Shown here: positions 53,900 through 62,490 of the stretch, piece by piece
Position numbering within the stretch: the first letter of the stretch is position 1
How the letters are laid out: every line of letters begins with the position of its first letter
Assembly: GCA_040290295.1 (NCBI GenBank)
Contig: PSMW01000017.1
Location: 9,948-73,947, forward strand
Reading direction: 5' to 3'
Source of the DNA: CAADGV01 sp040290295
GTDB taxonomy: Bacteria; Bacteroidota; Ignavibacteria; UBA10030; UBA6906
Length of the DNA stretch: 64,000 bases
The notes under the pieces: model-generated
Databases searched by the model: none
Seen by the model: only the letters and a program-made list of their open reading frames with translations
What the model was told of the DNA's origin: nothing
Position numbers and translations under genes: made by a program

Positions 53900-54304
53900 T
53901 CACTTTGCAGGTGCGATCGCTCGGAGCTTGCTATAAGCCCAATGCGCGATCACGAACACGCACGCGCCGACACAGTCCGCGATCCAATCGAGCAAACTGC
54001 AATCTCTACCCGGTACGAAATACTGATGCCACTCATCGATCGCTGCATAGAAGGCGATAAGCAGAATGCTTGCGAGATACGCGCGGCGTCGCATCGATAG
54101 GAACCGATCCTGTCGTGTCAGCGCACGATGAACGGTGTACGTAAAGACAACATAGATAAGAAAGTGAATTACTTTGTCGTGCGTGAGGATGCTCCACTCC
54201 GGAAGTTCGCTCGAAGGAATCGAGGATTGCACGAACAAGGCAACTGCCCAGAAGATCATAGGTCCTTGATCGCGCCAAAACGCAAGCGGCGGCTGCACAC
54301 TCAT
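53900..54304 (-). CDS. VanZ-like membrane protein
   Basis: 134 residues with four hydrophobic segments. The VanZ-family pattern is recognisable: HDKVIHFLIYVVFTYTVHRA, then DEWHQYFVPGRDCSLLDWIA with the conserved Glu-Trp-His and Asp. Function of the family outside glycopeptide resistance is unknown. Its start overlaps the stop of the upstream nnrDE gene (ATGA), indicating coupling. Confidence 0.85.
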   Translation of the reverse strand: MSVQPPLAFWRDQGPMIFWAVALFVQSSIPSSELPEWSILTHDKVIHFLIYVVFTYTVHRALTRQDRFLSMRRRAYLASILLIAFYAAIDEWHQYFVPGRDCSLLDWIADCVGACVFVIAHWAYSKLRAIAPAK

Positions 54305-55881
54305 CGGTTAGCCTCTATGTTTTGCAGGGCTTCCGGCACAGCTTCGAGAATATCCATCGCCATGAGACTGCGCTGACCGAATTTCTTTGCTGCAATGTCG
54401 CCCGCGAGACCGTGCACGAACACACCAGCCCATGCCGCCTCTTCGGGCATCATACCTTGGGCAGCAAACGACGCGATGATCCCGGTCAGCACATCTCCTG
54501 CGCCCGCAGTTGCCATGCCCGGATTGCCGGTCGAGTTCATGAACGCGCGCCCCTCCGGCGTACCGATGATTGTCGGTGATCCTTTGAGGACAAGAATGGT
54601 ATTGAGAGATTTTGCCTGCGAGCGTGCCACTTCCACGCGTTCCTTCTCGATCATGTCGCGATCGAGTTTCGTCAACAACCGCAGCTCACCGACATGTGGT
54701 GTGATGATGGTGCTGAAGCGTCGCTTCTTCAATAAAGAAATGTCGTATGCCATCATCCCCAGTCCGTCGGCATCCAGCACCAACGGCTGAACGATGGACG
54801 GGACGAGTGTGTGAACCAACTTCCGCGTTTCGAGATTTTGTGAGAGTCCCGGACCCAGGGCGACAACATCCGCCCAACGAAGTCGCTCTTGAATCGTATC
54901 CATCGCTTGAATGGAAATGGTACCTTCGTCCGTTTCCTGGAGCGGAGTGATCATTACCTCGGTCACTTTTTTTATCAATGGAGGATGGAGAGATTTTGGA
55001 ACGGCAAGGATGACCGCCCCCGCGCCGGCTCTCATTGCAGCCACTGCCGTCATGAACGGCGCGCCGGTGAGCGCCCGCGATCCCGCAATCACCAACACCT
55101 TCCCCACACTATACTTGTGCGCCGTATGCGGACGTTGAGGCAACACGCGCCGCACATCTTCTGTGTGAACACGGTAGGTGGGCTGTCGTTCGATCTGAAA
55201 CAGAAAACGGGGAATGCTGATGTCGGCAATCTCGACGATCCCGGCATGATCTTTCCCCTCGCCGACATAATGCCCGATCTTCGCGAGACCCATCGTCACC
55301 GTAAGGTTGGAGCGAACGGCAATATTTTCCACGAGACCTGTCGAGGCGTTCACCCCCGAGGGAATGTCAACAGCAGCTCTGAATGTTCGAAGCGAGTTCA
55401 TCCATTCAATTGCTTCGCGATAGGGCGAACGAACAGCGCCCGCAAAGCCCGTCCCGAAGAGCGCATCCACAACAACCGCAGGAGAATCGGAAAGCGAGGT
55501 GGTCACGGTGTTCATTTTTCCCACGGTCGGTACTTCGTGAAAGGCAACGCTCGATCGCTTCGATCTCAGCATCTTCAAGAGGATGGAAAGATTGGTTTGA
55601 GCATCTCCTTTCACGTCACTCTTCTTCCCAATGAGCAACACATGAACTGCAGCTCCACGGTTGCTCAGATGTCGTGCGATGACGAAGCCGTCGCCGCCGT
55701 TATTTCCTTTTCCACACACAACAACGACAAGCTTGCCCAGCAGAGAGCCGACGTGCTGCTCGAGGAAGTCAACGAACGCGCGGCCAGCATTCTCCATCAA
55801 GACGATGCCGGGTATTGCATACGTACCGATAGCCGAGCGATCGAAGCGCTGCATCTGCTCGGCTGTGGAGAGAAGCTGCAT
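54301..55881 (-). CDS. nnrDE: Bifunctional NAD(P)HX epimerase / dehydratase
   Basis: 526 residues. N-terminal epimerase (YjeF_N): VVVCGKGNNGGDGFVIARHL, VDALFGTGFAGAVRSPYREA, VDIPSGVNASTG. C-terminal ADP/ATP-dependent dehydratase: HKYSVGKVLVIAGSRALTGA, ADVVALGPGLSQN, VLDADGLGMMAYD, TPHVGELRLLT, and TGNPGMATAGAGDVLTGIIA. Repairs hydrated NADH/NADPH. Confidence 0.95.
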   Translation of the reverse strand: MQLLSTAEQMQRFDRSAIGTYAIPGIVLMENAGRAFVDFLEQHVGSLLGKLVVVVCGKGNNGGDGFVIARHLSNRGAAVHVLLIGKKSDVKGDAQTNLSILLKMLRSKRSSVAFHEVPTVGKMNTVTTSLSDSPAVVVDALFGTGFAGAVRSPYREAIEWMNSLRTFRAAVDIPSGVNASTGLVENIAVRSNLTVTMGLAKIGHYVGEGKDHAGIVEIADISIPRFLFQIERQPTYRVHTEDVRRVLPQRPHTAHKYSVGKVLVIAGSRALTGAPFMTAVAAMRAGAGAVILAVPKSLHPPLIKKVTEVMITPLQETDEGTISIQAMDTIQERLRWADVVALGPGLSQNLETRKLVHTLVPSIVQPLVLDADGLGMMAYDISLLKKRRFSTIITPHVGELRLLTKLDRDMIEKERVEVARSQAKSLNTILVLKGSPTIIGTPEGRAFMNSTGNPGMATAGAGDVLTGIIASFAAQGMMPEEAAWAGVFVHGLAGDIAAKKFGQRSLMAMDILEAVPEALQNIEANR

Positions 55882-55889
55882 TGGGATGC

Positions 55890-57326
55890 CTAGAAGAAGC
55901 GGGGGATCACGTCGAGAACAACAGACGGAAAGATGCCGAAACCGAGGAGTGCGGCGACCGAAACCAACAACGCAGCAACGCCCAACCGCGACCGCGAAGC
56001 TTCCAGAGACACCGCAGATTCCTCCTTGAAGTACATCAGCACGACGAGACGGAGATAGTAGTATGCGGAGACGACGCTCATCAGCACGCCGACGATGGCG
56101 AGCCAGGTGTACCCAGCCTGCACGGCTCCGGCGAACACATAGTACTTACCAAAGAAGCCGGCGAAAGGAGGAACACCCGAGAGCGAGAACATGAAGACCG
56201 ACATGATCAGGGCAAGCATCGGGTAGCGTGCGGCAAGTCCCGAACAATCGTCGAACGTGAGATTCTGCCCCTCGGCCGATTCGAGGAATGCGATCACTCC
56301 AAACGCGCCGACGTTCATCATCGTATAGGCAACAAGATAGAACAGCACGCCTTGCAAACCGTAGGTGTTTGCAGCAATCACGCCGGCGAGAATATATCCT
56401 GCGTGTGCGATGCTGGAGTATGCAAGCATGCGCTTGATGCTGGACTGTGAAATCGCGATCACATTTCCGACAATCATCGAGAGTGCGGCAATCGCCGCCA
56501 TGATTTCCCGCAGCGGAGCTACGGTGAGCATCAGTGCAGGCGCAAATACCAGCACAACTCCAGCGAACGCCGCCGCCTTCCCTCCCGTTGACATGAATCC
56601 ACTGACCGTTGTCGGCGCGCCTTCATACACATCCGGCACCCACATGTGGAACGGTACAGCAGCAACCTTGAACGTGAACCCGATGAGCAGCAATCCGCAT
56701 CCGATCAAAAACAAAGGCGAGCTTGCCAATGTGGCCGCTTGTCGAACCAGCAGCGGGATGTTTGTTGTGCCGGACGAACCGTACAGAAGCGCAACCCCGT
56801 ACAAGAAGAAACCTGTCGCGAACGCGCCGAGCAGGAAGTATTTCATCGCCGCTTCGTTGCTGATCAACCGGCGGCGTGCAAATCCCGCAAGAATGTAGAA
56901 GGCGATGGACATGGTTTCCAGCCCCAAAAACAGGATCACCAAATCCGCAGCGGCAGCCATCAGCATCATGCCGATAACGGCGAAGAGAACCACAGAGTAG
57001 TATTCGCTGTGCTCGATCCCTTCCTTCTTGATGTAGTGTTTCGAGAGCATCACCGTCAGCAAGCCGGCAAACGAAAACAACGCAGCGAAAAACGAAGCAT
57101 ACCCGCCCATCGTCGCCATGTTGTGAAAGACCGTCGTTGCGGGTGAACCGATCGATGCAAGCGACAAACCGAAGCTCCCCGCCAAACCGAAGACGGAAAT
57201 CCACGCATTCAGATGTTCGGTCCGGTCGTTGAGCGCTTCGACGGTGAGAACAACCAACGCGACAAGTGTGAGAAGCGATATGGGCGCGATCGCAAGTGTA
57301 TCGTGCCAGAGAAGCGAGAGATCCAT
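55890..57326 (-). CDS. nuoN: NADH-quinone oxidoreductase subunit N
   Basis: 478 residues from ATG 57326 (TTG 57377 and ATG 57362 give longer forms; no start has a clear RBS). About 14 membrane helices with the antiporter-like signature: LVILFLGLETMSIAFYILAG, SNEAAMKYFLLGAFATGFFL, TFKVAAVPFHMWVPDVYEGA, ISQSSIKRMLAYSSIAHAGY, YTMMNVGAFGVIAFLE, SLSGVPPFAGFFGKYYVFAG. One of the proton-pumping subunits of complex I. No other nuo gene is in the window; its upstream neighbour is an MFS gene. Confidence 0.94.
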   Translation of the reverse strand: MDLSLLWHDTLAIAPISLLTLVALVVLTVEALNDRTEHLNAWISVFGLAGSFGLSLASIGSPATTVFHNMATMGGYASFFAALFSFAGLLTVMLSKHYIKKEGIEHSEYYSVVLFAVIGMMLMAAAADLVILFLGLETMSIAFYILAGFARRRLISNEAAMKYFLLGAFATGFFLYGVALLYGSSGTTNIPLLVRQAATLASSPLFLIGCGLLLIGFTFKVAAVPFHMWVPDVYEGAPTTVSGFMSTGGKAAAFAGVVLVFAPALMLTVAPLREIMAAIAALSMIVGNVIAISQSSIKRMLAYSSIAHAGYILAGVIAANTYGLQGVLFYLVAYTMMNVGAFGVIAFLESAEGQNLTFDDCSGLAARYPMLALIMSVFMFSLSGVPPFAGFFGKYYVFAGAVQAGYTWLAIVGVLMSVVSAYYYLRLVVLMYFKEESAVSLEASRSRLGVAALLVSVAALLGFGIFPSVVLDVIPRFF

Positions 57327-57506
57327 TGTCAGAGTGCTGTTGTCATGAGAATGATAAATCATCAAGACGCCGGGCAATCGGGAGATGTTTGTGCAATGCC
57401 AGACGGCTCAAAATTATGAAAAGCGGCAGTAAGAAACAAAGCGCTTCTCTGCAGACCGTTGCGTTCGGCAAGCATGCGGTCGATGCACATATTCTTGACG
57501 GCATGG

Positions 57507-58748
57507 TCATGCGCTCGTGTCCACCCGCCCGACGCGCCACATGATGACAGCACCGCAGAGCATTGCCGCGGCGGCGACACCGAATCCGGCTACCGGCGAG
57601 ACAGCATTCCACAGCACACCGACAAGGGCACTTGCAAGAAAATCGCCCACACCGTTTACCGTTCCTAACACACCCATGCCGATGCCCCGTGTTTCGCTCG
57701 CGATGAAGTCTGCGGTGATCGCCCCTTCGAGCGTGTCTTCAAAAGCCATGAACACGCCTGCAAGCGCAAACAGAACGCAGAGAAGAACAATGCTATCCGA
57801 GCTCAACACAAAGGCAAGCACAAACCCCATCACCGTGCACGCAGCGAGGCAATAGCCGAGTGCGAGCAAAACGATCCGACTCATTCTATCACTCAACGCA
57901 CCGATGGGAAGCGACGCGAGCGCGTACGTCGTATTGCGGACGACGTACATCAAGCCCGCAAGTTGGGACGCGCGCGCCAGTCCGTGCGTAGGCGTAAGCA
58001 ACTGGATGGCAGCAAGGATGAAGACTGTGGGTGCGAAATCGCCGGCACCGAAGATGCCTGCGCCTACAAGAAACTGCTTGAACCGCGGGGGCAACGACCG
58101 AATCGTTCCCCAGAAGTGAAGCTGACGGTTGCCAGTGCGGCGCTTTTCGCTCACCATCAACCAAAACGCTACCGCCGAAAGAATGCCGGGGACGAGAGTT
58201 ATGAGAAAGACGTTTCGGAACGGTTGGACAGGATCGAGCAACGAAAGAGGCTGCCAAACTTCCAGGAGCGCAACGCCGAGCAGAGGTCCTACGATTGCAC
58301 CGAGTGTGTCCCCAAAGCGATGGAACCCGAACGCTTTACCGCGTACCTCGTGCTCGACAGAATCGGCAAGCATCGCATCGCGAATCGGTCCACGAAATCC
58401 CCGACCGAACCAGCCGATCATGCGACCCACGAGAACGACAATCCAATGCGCTGCAATCGCGAAGAATACCATGGCAGCCCCCGTCAGCAGGTAGCCCAGC
58501 GCGGTGAGTCGCTTGCGATCCCCTACCCTGTCCGATATCCATCCACCCCACAACTTCACGAAGCTCGATGTTGCATCGGCGATTCCTTCAATCAATCCCA
58601 GCGCCGAAGGGGGTGCGTTGATAATCGTCAGGAAGCCCGGCAGAACCGTGGTCGCCATCTCATGCGACGCATCGGAGAGAAAGCTCGTGATGCTCATGCC
58701 GAGCACGTTCCGATTGAGCCATGGCTTTTCTATTGTTGTGGCGTTCAT
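57507..58748 (-). CDS. MFS transporter
   Basis: 413 residues from ATG 58748. Twelve hydrophobic segments with MFS loop motifs: WGGWISDRVGDRKRLTALGY after helix 2 and IGALSDRMSRIVLLALGYCL in the second half. GRMIGWFGRGFRGPIRDAML and EHEVRGKAFGFHRFGDTLGA are typical of the MFS subgroup often annotated as nitrate/antibiotic-type permeases. Substrate not predictable. Confidence 0.87.
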   Translation of the reverse strand: MNATTIEKPWLNRNVLGMSITSFLSDASHEMATTVLPGFLTIINAPPSALGLIEGIADATSSFVKLWGGWISDRVGDRKRLTALGYLLTGAAMVFFAIAAHWIVVLVGRMIGWFGRGFRGPIRDAMLADSVEHEVRGKAFGFHRFGDTLGAIVGPLLGVALLEVWQPLSLLDPVQPFRNVFLITLVPGILSAVAFWLMVSEKRRTGNRQLHFWGTIRSLPPRFKQFLVGAGIFGAGDFAPTVFILAAIQLLTPTHGLARASQLAGLMYVVRNTTYALASLPIGALSDRMSRIVLLALGYCLAACTVMGFVLAFVLSSDSIVLLCVLFALAGVFMAFEDTLEGAITADFIASETRGIGMGVLGTVNGVGDFLASALVGVLWNAVSPVAGFGVAAAAMLCGAVIMWRVGRVDTSA

Positions 58749-58990
58749 CTGTTGGCTGGAGGAAAGTGATGAACAACGTCCCCACACGGTCCAGGGTCGA
58801 GGTGGAGGATCTACCAAGCGCAGATCGTCTTGCGTGTTCGACGAATCGCACTACGACCATTCTACAAAAAGCTATCGCAAGAATCAACGCAGACGAGACT
58901 CACCACACTTTGTTTGTGCCATACGGATTGCATCTTTCCGTGCAATTGGCTACCTAATCATAGCAACCTACATTCACTTCAGTGGACGGC

Positions 58991-59341
58991 ATGCGTTCGG
59001 TTAGTGCACATATCGCCGTTGTGCTTCTTGCATCGTGTTACGGATTGGTGAGTTTGGCAGAGCCGATCGAGCATTTGGCTCGCGTGATCGTGCCCGGCGG
59101 AAAACCTCAGCAGGTCACAGCAGCGAAAAGCACCAAGCCCATCACCGGCGCGTCGTATGTTCTTGCACGCCGCCATCTTCCTCTCACGAAGCAGATCGAG
59201 CTGCCGCCGCACGTAGTGCAGACCATTGTTATCGAGTCGCCCCTCGTCTTTCAAACGTATGGTATTGTTCGTTGGATCGAAGGAGGCGAAGTTCAATGCA
59301 TACCACCACCCCTGCGCTCGCGTCCGCCTCCACCCGCGTGA
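58991..59341 (+). CDS. Small secreted protein of unknown function
   Basis: 116 residues from ATG 58991. A plausible signal peptide (HIAVVLLASCYGLVSLAEP) is followed by a basic/hydrophobic mixed region and a Pro-rich C-terminus (IPPPLRSRPPPPA). I recognise no family. Lies divergently from the MFS gene (242-bp gap that must hold both promoters) and 90 bp before another small gene on the same strand. Confidence 0.45.
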   Translation: MRSVSAHIAVVLLASCYGLVSLAEPIEHLARVIVPGGKPQQVTAAKSTKPITGASYVLARRHLPLTKQIELPPHVVQTIVIESPLVFQTYGIVRWIEGGEVQCIPPPLRSRPPPPA

Positions 59342-59431
59342 CCATGTCCATTACTCCTCCGCGTGAGCAACACTGCACACGGCAAGTGGCTCACGGGGGT
59401 CGTCATTCCCATTACACTCTGGAGGCATGCG

Positions 59432-59638
59432 ATGCGAACGCGTGAACACGAGCAGCACAATGAACCCGCATCCGGGTTCCCGCTACAGTTCAAGGTTTTC
59501 TTAGCCATCATTGTGGGTGGAGTACTGTACCTTCTCCTCCAAGTGATCGCCATTTTCTCAGCAAGGACGATGTCGCGCTCTGGCGCTCCTGTGCGATTGT
59601 CGGAGCAAAAGCGCGCGTTCATCGAACTTTCCGGTTGA
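59432..59638 (+). CDS. Small single-span membrane protein
   Basis: 68 residues from ATG 59432, 6 bp after ggagg. A polar N-terminus (MRTREHEQHNEPASGFPLQF) leads into one membrane helix (VFLAIIVGGVLYLLLQVIAI) and a short basic tail. Unknown function. It precedes the GNAT-nitrilase gene by 69 bp and may be in the same transcript. Confidence 0.55.
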   Translation: MRTREHEQHNEPASGFPLQFKVFLAIIVGGVLYLLLQVIAIFSARTMSRSGAPVRLSEQKRAFIELSG

Positions 59639-59707
59639 GGACGGATCGCTATTCCGTCCTCGCCGGTGGTATTCCCCCTAGAATATGACGTGCAACGGAG
59701 GTGTAAC

Positions 59708-61267
59708 ATGAAAACCATCGACCCGACTGCTCTCGAACAGGTGCTCATGGTACGCAATATTCGGATGGAAGATTACGAGCAGATCGTCGCCTTGCAGGAG
59801 AAGTGTTTTCCCGGTATGAAGCCGTGGACGCGGGAACAACTTGCCAGTCAGCTTTCGATCTTCCCGCAGGGACAAATATGCATCGAGTACGCAGGGCGTG
59901 TCGTTGCCTCCTCCAGCAGTTTGGTGTTGGATTTCGCCATGTACGGAGAGGTTCACGATTGGCAACAAATCTCCGACGGCGGATTCATCCGCAATCATAA
60001 CCCGGAAGGCAACACGCTCTACGGCATCGAGATTATGGTCGATCCGGAATTTCGCGGGATGCGCCTCGCTCGTCGCTTGTACGATGCGCGTAAGCGACTT
60101 GCACAGGAGATGAACCTTATGCGCATTGTTCTCGGCGGACGCATTCCGGGCTACGCGAAGTACAAGGATCAGATGTCAGCCAGAGAGTACGTCGATAAGG
60201 TCATGAAGAAAGCACTCGTCGATCCGGTGCTCACCACACAACTTTCCAACGGGTTCGTCCTCAAGCGGCTGATCAAGTCGTACTTGACATCCGACAAAGA
60301 ATCCGATGGTTATGCGACATTGTTGGAATGGTCGAATCTCGACTACCAACCCGACACGTCGAAAAAGTTTGTTCCCTCGAAAGCTGTGCGTATCTGCGCC
60401 GTACAGTATCAGATGCGAGCGATCAAGAGCTTCCAGGAGTTCGCACGCCAATGCGAGTACTTCGTGGATGTCGCGGCTGACTACAAGACGGACTTCGTGC
60501 TCTTTCCCGAATTGATCACGACGCAACTGCTCTCGTTCATTCTCGCCGAACGCCCGGGGATTGCCGTACGCAAGCTGGCTGAGTTCACGCCGCAGTACCT
60601 CGAACTCTTCTCGCACCTTGCGATCAAATACGATGTGAACATCATCGGCGGCTCTCATTTCCTTGTCGAAGATGATCATTTGTACAACGTTGCACATCTG
60701 TTCAAGCGAAACGGCGGCATCGGCAAACAGTACAAACTTCACATCACGCCGAACGAAAAACATTGGTGGGGCGTCGAGCCGGGAAACAGCATCGAAGTCT
60801 TCGAAACCGATAAAGGCAAAATCAACATCCAGATCTGCTACGACATCGAGTTTCCCGAAATCTCACGCATTGCAGTCGAAAAAGGGGCACAGATCATCTT
60901 CGTCCCTTTCAATACCGACGAACGCTACGCGTACTTGCGGGTGCGGTACTGCGCTCAGGCACGGTGCATCGAAAACCACGTGTATGCGGCCATTGCCGGT
61001 ACGGTCGGGAACCTTCCTTCGGTTGAGAACATGGACGTTCAGTATGCACAGTCGGGTATCTATACGCCCGCAGACATTCCGTTTTCGCGTGACGCTATCA
61101 GCGCGGAGTGTACGCCCAACATCGAAACCGTCATCGTTGATGACGTTGATTTGGAACTCCTGAAGCGACATCGCCAAACCGGCAATGTGCTGAATTGGTA
61201 CGATCGCCGCGCCGATTTGTACGAAGTGCGGTTGAAAAAATCTAAAGCCAATCACTCGCACGCGTGA
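59708..61267 (+). CDS. Fusion protein: GNAT N-acetyltransferase plus carbon-nitrogen hydrolase (nitrilase superfamily)
   Basis: 519 residues from ATG 59708. Residues about 1-200 are a GNAT domain (MVRNIRMEDYEQIVALQEKC; acetyl-CoA loop IMVDPEFRGMRLARRLYDAR). Residues about 225-500 are a nitrilase-fold amidohydrolase with the Glu-Lys-Cys triad: Glu in DFVLFPELITTQ, Lys in GKQYKLHITPNE, Cys in INIQICYDIEFPE. The same fusion is known (for example Bacillus subtilis YhcX), where the substrate is uncertain. The stop overlaps the next start (GTGA). Confidence 0.92.
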   Translation: MKTIDPTALEQVLMVRNIRMEDYEQIVALQEKCFPGMKPWTREQLASQLSIFPQGQICIEYAGRVVASSSSLVLDFAMYGEVHDWQQISDGGFIRNHNPEGNTLYGIEIMVDPEFRGMRLARRLYDARKRLAQEMNLMRIVLGGRIPGYAKYKDQMSAREYVDKVMKKALVDPVLTTQLSNGFVLKRLIKSYLTSDKESDGYATLLEWSNLDYQPDTSKKFVPSKAVRICAVQYQMRAIKSFQEFARQCEYFVDVAADYKTDFVLFPELITTQLLSFILAERPGIAVRKLAEFTPQYLELFSHLAIKYDVNIIGGSHFLVEDDHLYNVAHLFKRNGGIGKQYKLHITPNEKHWWGVEPGNSIEVFETDKGKINIQICYDIEFPEISRIAVEKGAQIIFVPFNTDERYAYLRVRYCAQARCIENHVYAAIAGTVGNLPSVENMDVQYAQSGIYTPADIPFSRDAISAECTPNIETVIVDDVDLELLKRHRQTGNVLNWYDRRADLYEVRLKKSKANHSHA

Positions 61268-62490
61268 ATCGCTCGACACTGTGGAAGCAGCGCCTTCTCT
61301 TCGCTGCATTGTACTTCAGCGAAGGTGCGCCCATCGGGTATCTGTGGTGGGCGCTGCCCACACAGCTTCGCCTGGCACACATGCCCATTGAGCACATCTC
61401 TACGCTTACCTCTTTGCTCGTGCTTCCATGGACGTTCAAGTTCCTGTGGGCACCTGCTGTCGATGTGTTGCGCAACGCGGGCTGGACGCTGAAGCATTGG
61501 ATTCTCGGCGCGCAGTTGGCAATGACTGTGTTTCTCCTTCCGTTGTTCTTTTTGGATGCTACCGAGGCGTTCTCGATCGTGCTGTTCTTCCTTCTGTTGC
61601 ACGCCGTTGCCGCCGCCACGCAGGATGTCGCCATCGATGCACTTGCCATCCATGCCGTTCCTTCTCAAGAACGTGGACGCGTCAACGGCTGGATGCAAGC
61701 CGGGATGTTACTCGGTCGCTCGCTCTTCGGCGGCGTTGCGCTCGTGTTTTTGACGCAATACGATGAACGATGGGTGCTCGTGTTTCTCATCGCAGCAATT
61801 CTTTCGTCAGCCATCGTCTTGGCACGTTCGCGCATCGAGCCGATCAACGGCTCGCGTGGAAAGATGCAGCACGACCGGCGTCAACTTTTTGTTCATCGCC
61901 TGACGGCGGTGTTGCACGCGCGACTGACCTGGCTTGGCTTCATAGTGGCACTTCTTGGCGGCGCAGCATTCGAAGGCGTGGGGAGCGTTGCGGGCCCTTT
62001 CCTCGTTGACAGGAGCCTGCCTCAAGAAACTGTCGGTACATTCTTCAGTATAGCCGCTGTCGGTGCAATGACGCTTGGTTCCCTCGCCGGCGGATACATG
62101 GCCGATCGGATCAACAAAGCGTTCGCCACAGCAATCGTTCTTATTCTCACAGCGATCGTTGTCGTGGCGATTGCGGCAACGGATATTTTTGTTCGAGGAG
62201 AGAGAGAATTGCTTATCGGGATAATGACAACACTGTACTTCTGCATCGGATTGTTTACGGCAACTTCGTATGCACTGTTTATGGAACTGAGCGAACCAAC
62301 AATAGCGGCAACGCAGTTCAGCGCATTCATGGGGGTAACCAATCTGTGCGAATCATGGGCTGCCCTTCTCATCGGACGGCTTATCGCAAGCACTGGCTAT
62401 CCCAGAGCGTTTCTCGTTATGAGCCTCCTCTCCCTCACTGCACTGCCTGCGTTGGTGAAGATGCAACGAACTCTGACGACCGAACGATGA
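61264..62490 (+). CDS. AmpG-like MFS transporter
   Basis: 408 residues from a GTG overlapping the preceding stop. Twelve membrane segments; the start (LLFAALYFSEGAPIGYLWWA) and TQDVAIDALAIHAVPSQERG RVN pattern are characteristic of the AmpG/PAT (acetyl-CoA/muropeptide) branch, where AmpG imports anhydromuropeptides. Substrate here is inferred from family only. Overlaps the following antiporter gene by 4 bp (ATGA). Confidence 0.85.
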   Translation: MNRSTLWKQRLLFAALYFSEGAPIGYLWWALPTQLRLAHMPIEHISTLTSLLVLPWTFKFLWAPAVDVLRNAGWTLKHWILGAQLAMTVFLLPLFFLDATEAFSIVLFFLLLHAVAAATQDVAIDALAIHAVPSQERGRVNGWMQAGMLLGRSLFGGVALVFLTQYDERWVLVFLIAAILSSAIVLARSRIEPINGSRGKMQHDRRQLFVHRLTAVLHARLTWLGFIVALLGGAAFEGVGSVAGPFLVDRSLPQETVGTFFSIAAVGAMTLGSLAGGYMADRINKAFATAIVLILTAIVVVAIAATDIFVRGERELLIGIMTTLYFCIGLFTATSYALFMELSEPTIAATQFSAFMGVTNLCESWAALLIGRLIASTGYPRAFLVMSLLSLTALPALVKMQRTLTTER

